A stretch of 64,000 bases of DNA, taken from Burkholderiales bacterium (GTDB taxonomy: Bacteria > Pseudomonadota > Gammaproteobacteria > Burkholderiales > Burkholderiaceae_F). The stretch lies in NCBI GenBank assembly GCA_020248865.1, contig JADCGS010000006.1:62001-126000 (forward strand). The letters run 5' to 3'. Positions within the stretch are counted from its first letter, which is position 1; the number at the start of each line of letters is the position of its first letter. The notes under the pieces were generated by a model. That model ran no database searches. It had not been told where the DNA came from and worked only from the letters and a program-made list of their open reading frames with translations. Position numbers and translations under genes: made by a program. Below are positions 58,585 to 64,000 of the stretch, one piece after another.

Positions 58585-58757
58585 TCACCCCGCTGCGGCG
58601 TCATCCTGCAGCGCCCGGCAGCCCACCACTCACCCGCCGACCTATCTCCGTCGAGAGCCGCTCCAGGCTCACTGCCTACGAGTTGCCCAAGGTCAATCAC
58701 CCCCAGCCCCCCGCTGACAAGCTCCCGGCGTCTGCCGTACCTCGCCGGAGCCTTGCA

Positions 58758-59726
58758 GTGTCCTGTCCCCAAGAAACCATCACCGCGCGCATCGACAACG
58801 TCACGCGCATCCCCATCGAGTTCCTGCGGCCCGACCCGCCCGCGCCCAAGGCCGTGAAGATCGAGTTGTCGCCCCGCTGCAACTACCGCTGCGGCTTCTG
58901 CGCCCTGCGCACGCGCGAGGTGCAGCCCCAGCGCGACATGGAGCTCGACTTCTTCAGGCGCATCACGCGCCAGATGCGCGAGGCCGGCGTCGAGGAGGTC
59001 GGTGTGTTCTACCTCGGCGAGTCCTTCATGAATCCGCAGCTCCTGGTCGACGCCATTGCCTACCTGAAGGTCGACCTCGCCATGCCTTACGTCTTCCTGA
59101 CTTCCAACGCCTCGCTCGCCACGCCCGAACGGGTGCGCCGGGTGATGGCTGCGGGACTCGACTCGCTCAAGTGGTCCATGAACGCTGCCGACGAGGCGCA
59201 GTTCGGTGAGGTGATGGGCGTGGCGCCCAAGAACTTCGAGCGGGCCCTGCAAAACGTGGCCGCCGCCTGGCGCGTGCGCATCGAGGGCGGCTACAAGACC
59301 CGGCTGTATGCCTCATCCATCCGCTATGACGGCAGGCAGCAACCGCGCATGCAGGCCCTGCTCGATATGCGGGTCATCCCTTATGTGGACGAACACTACT
59401 GGCTGCCGCTGTACTCCATGGGCGCCTTTGCCTCGCAGCGCGAGGCCGAACTGGGCTTTCGCCCGACCGCTGGCAACCAGGGGCGCCTGGGCGCGCTGCG
59501 CGAGCCGCTGCCCTGCTGGTCCGCCTTTACCGAGGGGCACGTCACCGCCCAGGGCAAGCTGTCGGCGTGCTGCTTTGACGCCACCGCCAACTGGACCATG
59601 GGCGACCTGCACGAGCAGTCCTTCGCTGCGGCCTGGAACAGCGACGCTTTTGGCGCCCTGCGGGCGGCGCACCTGCGCCAGGACGTCCGGGGCACCGTCT
59701 GCGAGTCCTGCGTAGCTTACCGGTGA
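58758..59726 (+). CDS. Radical SAM protein with SPASM-like domain
   Basis: A 322-residue radical SAM enzyme. The cluster motif is SPRCNYRCGFCALR (Cys41, Cys45, Cys48), followed by GVFYLGESFMNPQLLVDAI and FLTSNASLATPERV. The C-terminal part has additional Cys: PCWSAFTEGHVTAQGKLSAC with CCFD, and TVCESC, as in SPASM/twitch domains that hold auxiliary Fe-S clusters. Such enzymes modify peptides or sugars. The GTG at 58758 has GGAG upstream; a TTG at 58683 is possible. It precedes the surface protein gene. Confidence 0.83.
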   Translation: MSCPQETITARIDNVTRIPIEFLRPDPPAPKAVKIELSPRCNYRCGFCALRTREVQPQRDMELDFFRRITRQMREAGVEEVGVFYLGESFMNPQLLVDAIAYLKVDLAMPYVFLTSNASLATPERVRRVMAAGLDSLKWSMNAADEAQFGEVMGVAPKNFERALQNVAAAWRVRIEGGYKTRLYASSIRYDGRQQPRMQALLDMRVIPYVDEHYWLPLYSMGAFASQREAELGFRPTAGNQGRLGALREPLPCWSAFTEGHVTAQGKLSACCFDATANWTMGDLHEQSFAAAWNSDAFGALRAAHLRQDVRGTVCESCVAYR

Positions 59727-60141
59727 AGCGCCCGCGGTCCGGCGCAGCCGTGCCGCCGAGCCCGTTACTGCGCCCGGTGGGGCGGGTTGCGTCTGCTGCT
59801 CGGGTCCGCCTGCCGGCTCCCGCATCGCTGCATGCGGGGTATGCGACTCCGTTCGGCCGGGCTTACACAGGCGGCAAATGTTGTCACGCCGCTACATGGA
59901 TCGCGATGATGGGGGCGATTTCCCGCGACAAAGCCGCTTCCTCGAGTTGCTTGGGGGCCATGGCGGACGTATAGTCCACTCCGCACAACACAGCCGGTCA
60001 TGTCAACTCCTATGAAAAATGCGAGTGGGATGCGGGCAGGTTTGTGTAGGGATTTCGGGGGAGTCGAAAGCTGAGTTTTCCCGGCCCGTTAACCATGGAT
60101 AACGTGCACTTTTTTTCGAACTTCGAATGAGGAAACTCACA
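59727..60141. promoter_or_regulatory. 415-base upstream region of the surface-protein gene
   Basis: No gene is supported here. A sigma70-type promoter lies at 59947-59975. The downstream 160 bases are the probable leader and include T-rich stretches (CACTTTTTTTCGAACTTCG) and a GAGGA ribosome binding site before the ATG at 60142. Confidence 0.55.
59947..59975 (+). promoter_or_regulatory. Sigma70-type promoter of the surface-protein gene
   Basis: TTGCTT (59947-59952), exactly 17 bases, then TATAGT (59970-59975). The start of transcription would be near 59982, leaving a leader of about 160 bases before 60142. Confidence 0.6.
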
Positions 60142-61620
60142 ATGCAGAAGAAGGTCATTGCAACCCTGGTCTCCAGCGCTTTCGCTGGCGTGGCCGGTGT
60201 GGCACAGGCGGGTCCGATCTCTGTCGCGTCGGTGACGACTTACGCGACCGAGGCCATCACGTCCTCCGCCACCATCACCCTGCCCGGCATCGCGTACTCC
60301 CTGACCGCCCCGCTGGCTGTTAGCAGCACGCAAACTGTGCGGCTGACCCTGGATTCCGGCTCCGTCGCTACATGCCCTTCGCTGGCATTTACGGGCACTG
60401 GCGGCGCTGCTCTTACGTTCACCGCGACGGGTGTTTCGGGCGGCGCCTCGGCCCCCGGGCAGTGCTCGTGGTCGGTCACCGTTGCGACGGCTCCGGTCCC
60501 GTCCAACGCCATCCTGAGCTTTACGGGTGGCACGCTCAGTGCGCCGACCGCGCTCGCAGTCGCAGGCGGCGGTGCCATCAACGCCACCGCTGCCATCCTG
60601 ACTCAGGGCGGCACGCTGGTCGAGTCGTCGAGCGGTGTGGTGGCCAACTCGGCCGCGGCCTGGGCGATCGCTGCTGTGTCGTCGTCGACGCTGACCACCC
60701 CGGAAACGGCCCGCGTGAACGTCGCTGCGACGCCCGCGCTGACCGCGTTCCTGGACGCCCAGACCGGTGACGTTACCGGTCAAGCGGCTAATGGTCCGGT
60801 CAACCTGGGCCGCGTCCGCGTCACGAACACGGCTGGCATTCAGGTCGAGGTGGGTGGCTCGACCGCGGTCAGCTTCGCCAACTCGGCAACGCAGGGTCTG
60901 ACTCTGACGGTGACCGGCTCGTTCGGTTCCGGTTCGTCGGTGTACGTCTCGACGTCGGCCTCGTGCGGTGCTTCTCCTGGCCTCGGCGCGTTGACCCAGA
61001 ACGCTGGCCGTACCTCGGCTTCGACCACGGTCAGCATCGCCAATGCCGTGATCACCGACCCAGCTGAAGGCGGCAGCAAGGATGTCTTCGTCTGCTACAC
61101 GGTCGCAGGTGGCTCTAACACCATTCCGACGACCCAGTTCGCGGTGTCCGGTTCGCTCACGGCCATCAGCGCTGCGCCGTCGACCACGACGTCGGCTCTC
61201 GCGTCGACGAACATCTACAACCTGACGCTGAATGGTTCGCAGGTCGACATCCGCAACTACGTGCCCAACAACACGTCGGGCTGGATCAGCGCCTACCGGA
61301 TCATCAACACGGGCGCTGTGTCTGCCGCGGTCACCGGTCAGTTCATCGGCGTTGACGGTGCTCTGGTCGGTACGGGCAACGTAATCGTCGGCAACCTGGT
61401 CTCGGGTGGCGTCGCTGTCGTCAGCGCAGCCCAGATCGAGGCGGCTATCGGTGCCATTTCGGCGACTGGTGGCGTGGGTCCGCGTCTGCGCATCACCGCG
61501 CCGACCGACAGCCTGCGCGTCCAGGCGTTCGCTTGCCAGCCGAACGGCAACTGCTTCCTGAACTCGGATGCCCAGGGTATCGACGGCGGTGCTGCCGCCG
61601 CGCTGCTCGGCACCCGGTAA
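60142..61620 (+). CDS. Secreted Ser/Thr/Ala/Val/Gly-rich surface protein (S-layer-like)
   Basis: A 492-residue protein with a signal peptide MQKKVIATLVSSAFAGVAGV cleaved after AQA. The mature part is very rich in Ser, Thr, Ala, Val and Gly, beta-strand-like, with few charged residues and six to eight Cys spaced as possible disulfide pairs. The last 130 residues (DIRNYVPNNTSGWISAYRII, then RLRITAPTDSLRVQAF) look like a conserved C-terminal domain of betaproteobacterial surface proteins; this is from memory of the pattern. Start ATG has GAGGAAA upstream. A good promoter and a strong terminator suggest high expression as a single gene. The role as surface array is inference. Confidence 0.7.
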   Translation: MQKKVIATLVSSAFAGVAGVAQAGPISVASVTTYATEAITSSATITLPGIAYSLTAPLAVSSTQTVRLTLDSGSVATCPSLAFTGTGGAALTFTATGVSGGASAPGQCSWSVTVATAPVPSNAILSFTGGTLSAPTALAVAGGGAINATAAILTQGGTLVESSSGVVANSAAAWAIAAVSSSTLTTPETARVNVAATPALTAFLDAQTGDVTGQAANGPVNLGRVRVTNTAGIQVEVGGSTAVSFANSATQGLTLTVTGSFGSGSSVYVSTSASCGASPGLGALTQNAGRTSASTTVSIANAVITDPAEGGSKDVFVCYTVAGGSNTIPTTQFAVSGSLTAISAAPSTTTSALASTNIYNLTLNGSQVDIRNYVPNNTSGWISAYRIINTGAVSAAVTGQFIGVDGALVGTGNVIVGNLVSGGVAVVSAAQIEAAIGAISATGGVGPRLRITAPTDSLRVQAFACQPNGNCFLNSDAQGIDGGAAAALLGTR

Positions 61621-61637
61621 TCAGGCTAGCTGGGTAC

Positions 61638-61667
61638 AAAGGGGGCCTTCGGGCCCCCTTTTCTTTT
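61638..61667 (+). terminator. Intrinsic terminator with UUCG loop after the surface-protein gene
   Basis: AAAGGGGGCC, loop TTCG, GGCCCCCTTTT, then CTTTT: a seven-base GC stem with a very stable tetraloop followed by a T-rich run. It ends two bases before the next ATG at 61669. Confidence 0.93.
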
Positions 61668-61668
61668 C

Positions 61669-62172
61669 ATGCGTCGTCGATCCTTTCTTCTTCTGCCTCC
61701 TGCGCTCGTCGTGCTGCCGGCGCGCGGACAGGAGCTGCGCCTGCCGCCGCTGAACCTTCCGGGCTTGCCGGCCGCTCCGACGGTGACCGCACCGGCACCC
61801 GCGCCTGCCTCCGACGCGTGGCCGCAGGCCGCGTTCGAGGCGGCCACCGTCGATGATGTGCGCGCACGGTTTGGCATCGGGCAGGCCCAGGCGTCGCCGG
61901 ACATCCTCCTCGATGCTCCCGAGATCGCCCTGGCGAGCGAGCCCGTCGAGGTGATCGTTGAAGTTCGCCTGCCGGCGGCCAGGCGAGTGGTGCTGGTGGC
62001 CGACCGGCTGCCTAGGCCGCTCCTGTCGGTGATCAGCTGGCCAAGCCCGGCGGGCAACCGGCTGCGGCTGTGGATCGCGCTGCCGTACACCACTCGCCTG
62101 CGGGCCTTCGTACAGACCGACACGTGGCTTATGGCGAGCCGCGAGGTCAAGCTGGCGCTGGAACGGAGCTAG
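61669..62172 (+). CDS. SoxY-like secreted protein lacking the carrier cysteine
   Basis: A 167-residue protein with an N-terminal signal (MRRRSFLLLPPALVVLPARG). The domain part reads FEAATVDDVRARFGIGQAQA, then ILLDAPEIALASEPVEVIVE, VVLVADRLPRPLLSVISW, and ASREVKLALERS at the end. The PEIA..xxPVxV, LxxExNPxP-like and S.EVKV order matches SoxY, the sulfur carrier of the Sox system, but the tail ends ERS where SoxY has the essential GGCGG arm, and there is no Cys anywhere in the protein. The stop overlaps the stop of the convergent OGT-like gene in CTAG. Function as sulfur carrier is therefore unlikely. Confidence 0.65.
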   Translation: MRRRSFLLLPPALVVLPARGQELRLPPLNLPGLPAAPTVTAPAPAPASDAWPQAAFEAATVDDVRARFGIGQAQASPDILLDAPEIALASEPVEVIVEVRLPAARRVVLVADRLPRPLLSVISWPSPAGNRLRLWIALPYTTRLRAFVQTDTWLMASREVKLALERS

Positions 62173-64000
62173 TCCAAAGCCTGCAGCCCAAGCGGCGCAG
62201 GCGGCAAGCCGGCCAACCGGCGCCGGTGCATGGCGCTGTAACTGGCCTCAAGCTCCCGTGCGAAGCGCGGCGTGTCGAACAGGGCGCAGCGGCTGCGGGC
62301 GGCGCCCAACCGGGCTTTCAGCAAGGCGAGCTGTGCCGGCGATCTGCCAAGCTCGATCGCCAGCCTTTCGTACTCCTCTGCTGAGGCAGTCACCAACTCC
62401 GGCAAGCCGACCGCGGTCAGCAGGCTGCTGGCCACCCGCGCCGCGAAGGACTGGCCCGCCACGGTGATCACCGGAACACCGGTCCACAGTGCGTCGCTGG
62501 CGGTGGTGTGGGCGTTGTAGGGCAGCGTGTCCAGCACGAGGTCGGCGCAGGCATGCCGCGCCAGATGTTCTGCGGGCGACACGCGCTCGGCAAAGACCAG
62601 CCGGTGCGGCGAAACGCCGGCCGCCACGGCCTGCTGCCGCAGGTTCTCGCAGGCGCGCGGCGCGCCGGCGAGCAGCCACAAGATACTGCCCTCGACGGCC
62701 CGCAGGATCCGCATCCAGCTCGCAAAGACATCGGGTGTGATCTTGTACGTGTTGTTGAAGCAGCAGAAGACTGTGTCGTGGTCCGGCAGACCGCAGCCGG
62801 CGCGGCTTGGCACCGGCCCGCTCGGCCGCCGCCGGTCATTGGGCTGGTAGGCCGCAGGCAGCCAGACGACCCGTTCGTCGAAGTGTGCCGCGTTCTCTGC
62901 GGGAATCACCTGGCGATCCGCGATCACGTAGTCCATGAAGGGCGCGCCCGCCGTGCCGGGGTAGCCGAGAAAGCTTGCCTGCACAGGCGCAGCACGGGCC
63001 GCGAAGATTCCGGGCCGGGCGCGGAAGGTCAGCCCGTTGAGGTCGATGGCGATGTCGATCCGCAGCTCGCGTGCGAGTGCCGCCACCGCGCGGTCGCTCA
63101 TGCCCCGCACGTCGATGAAGCGGTGGAAGCAGGGCCGCAGCCGGCTGCGCATGGCGTCCTCGCGCGCCGGGCCAATGGAGAACGCGGTCCACTCATACGC
63201 GGTGCGGTCATGCAGCTCGAAGGTCTCGGCCATCAGATAGGCCGTAGCGTGTTGATGGAAGTCTGAGGAGAAGTAGCCCACGCGGACGCGTGGGTGGCCG
63301 TCATGCGGCGGCAGTGGCCCGAGCGAGGCTTCGGGCGGATGCTGCGCCATGTACAGCCGCGCCGCGCGTCGGTGGTCTTCCGGCGAGTCGACCAGCGCCA
63401 GCAGGGGAAACGGCGCTGCCACCGGCTGCCCGGCGCGCAACCGGCCGAGCAGATCGCGCAACTCGGCATCCACGCCGTTCCAGTCGCATAGCTGCATGCG
63501 CAGGTGCAGGCGCGCGCCGGCACCGAAGGGATGGTCGGGCGCCTGCTGCAGCAGGCTATCGAAGGCTGCAATGGCCTCCTCGGCCTGCGACAGCCCCATC
63601 AACGCCTTGGCCCGCGCCGCAAGTGCTTCAATATGGTTGGCCCGGATGGCAAGGGCACGATCAAGGCTTGCGAGGGCAGGCCCGGGCAGTTCGAGTTGCA
63701 GCAGCGCCCGCCCGTGGTTGAACCAGGCGTCGGCCAGGGTAGGGTCGAGCGTCAGCGCCCGGTAAAAGCGGTCCACCGCTTCGGCGCCGCGCCCCAGCGC
63801 GAGCAGTGCGTTGCCCCAGTTGTTCAGGATGCCGGCGGCGTGGGGTGCCAGGCCCGCTGCCCGCGCGATCAGCGGTTCGGCCTCCTCGTGCCGTCCCGAC
63901 TGGGCCAGCGACACGCCGAGCAGATGGAGCGCGTCGACATGGCCTGGCGCGACGGCAAGGATGTCTCGATACGAGGCCTGGGCCGCCAGCAGGTCGCCCT
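62169..64000 (-). CDS. TPR O-GlcNAc-transferase-like protein (GT41/SPINDLY), cut by window end
   Basis: At least 610 residues; the N-terminus lies beyond position 64000. TPR repeats (for example AAGILNNWGNALLALGRGAE) are followed by the GT41 catalytic part: VGYFSSDFHQHATAYLMAET, IDIAIDLNGLTFRARPGIFA, VQASFLGYPGTAGAPFMDYV, FCCFNNTYKITPDVFASWMR and DLVLDTLPYNAHTTASDALW with GVPVIT. This is the bacterial OGT/SPINDLY family, which glycosylates cytoplasmic proteins on Ser/Thr, including some destined for the surface. Convergent with the SoxY-like gene and one gene away from the Ser/Thr-rich surface protein. Confidence 0.92.
   Translation of the reverse strand, partial: GDLLAAQASYRDILAVAPGHVDALHLLGVSLAQSGRHEEAEPLIARAAGLAPHAAGILNNWGNALLALGRGAEAVDRFYRALTLDPTLADAWFNHGRALLQLELPGPALASLDRALAIRANHIEALAARAKALMGLSQAEEAIAAFDSLLQQAPDHPFGAGARLHLRMQLCDWNGVDAELRDLLGRLRAGQPVAAPFPLLALVDSPEDHRRAARLYMAQHPPEASLGPLPPHDGHPRVRVGYFSSDFHQHATAYLMAETFELHDRTAYEWTAFSIGPAREDAMRSRLRPCFHRFIDVRGMSDRAVAALARELRIDIAIDLNGLTFRARPGIFAARAAPVQASFLGYPGTAGAPFMDYVIADRQVIPAENAAHFDERVVWLPAAYQPNDRRRPSGPVPSRAGCGLPDHDTVFCCFNNTYKITPDVFASWMRILRAVEGSILWLLAGAPRACENLRQQAVAAGVSPHRLVFAERVSPAEHLARHACADLVLDTLPYNAHTTASDALWTGVPVITVAGQSFAARVASSLLTAVGLPELVTASAEEYERLAIELGRSPAQLALLKARLGAARSRCALFDTPRFARELEASYSAMHRRRLAGLPPAPLGLQALD

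Overview
The window is a GC-rich (roughly two-thirds G+C or more), densely coded bacterial chromosome segment. Gene content and order (pgpA-pncC, rubredoxin-thiD-thiE-hemL, a CIRCE-controlled groESL, yqgE-ruvX-pyrR-pyrB-inactive dihydroorotase-plsC, split heptose genes rfaE1/rfaE2, a pilGHIJ-pilL twitching chemosensory cluster) point to a betaproteobacterium, most likely of the Burkholderiales or a neighbouring order. That is inference from gene content and order; no 16S, tRNA or other RNA gene was found.

Layout. 1-8826: housekeeping and envelope genes: the 3' end of pgpA, pncC, a dehalogenase-like hydrolase, pyrF, a DMT exporter, a BP74-type lipoprotein, a DUF1566 lipoprotein, a MarR regulator with a perfect palindrome in its own promoter, and a periplasmic-facing phosphoglycerol-transferase-like enzyme. 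8819-19283 (minus strand): rubredoxin, pilG, pilH, pilI, pilJ and a 2027-residue pilL/chpA, the signalling system for type IV pili. 19487-27940: thiamine and tetrapyrrole synthesis (thiD, thiE, hemL), a DsbD/ScsB-like reductase with a secreted redoxin, dacB, and a thioredoxin-TPR co-chaperone. 28019-28714: a solitary Cas6e-like protein with no array or other cas genes. 29032-36935: groESL with CIRCE, photolyase, yqgE, ruvX and the pyrimidine genes, then a patch of GGGGTCAGACCCC-type palindromes. 36936-46546: plsC, apaH, a WecA/MraY-type transferase, the ADP-heptose pathway (rfaE1, rfaD, gmhB, rfaE2) and the dTDP-rhamnose pathway (rfbBACD).

46573-64000 is an accessory surface-polysaccharide or protein-glycosylation region: several glycosyltransferases, a WbsX-type protein, a Wzx-type flippase, an FkbM methyltransferase fused to a 2OG-oxygenase-like domain, another methyltransferase, an arabinose-5-phosphate isomerase, a membrane TPR protein, a radical SAM/SPASM protein, an abundant-looking secreted Ser/Thr/Ala/Val-rich surface protein, and an O-GlcNAc-transferase-like TPR protein cut by the window end. 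Two unexpected genes lie in this region: a SoxZ-like protein (51805-52176) and a SoxY-like protein without the carrier cysteine (61669-62172), with no other sox genes in view.

How the parts may work together (inference): the rhamnose, heptose and A5P isomerase genes supply precursors; the glycosyltransferases and flippase build and export a glycan; the OGT-like enzyme and the methyltransferase/oxygenase proteins could decorate the glycan or the surface protein. The observations most worth following are the orphan Cas6e-like protein, the degenerate SoxY/SoxZ-like pair, the FkbM-oxygenase fusion beside a possible surface-protein glycosylation locus, and the tandem duplication of half of the CIRCE operator.
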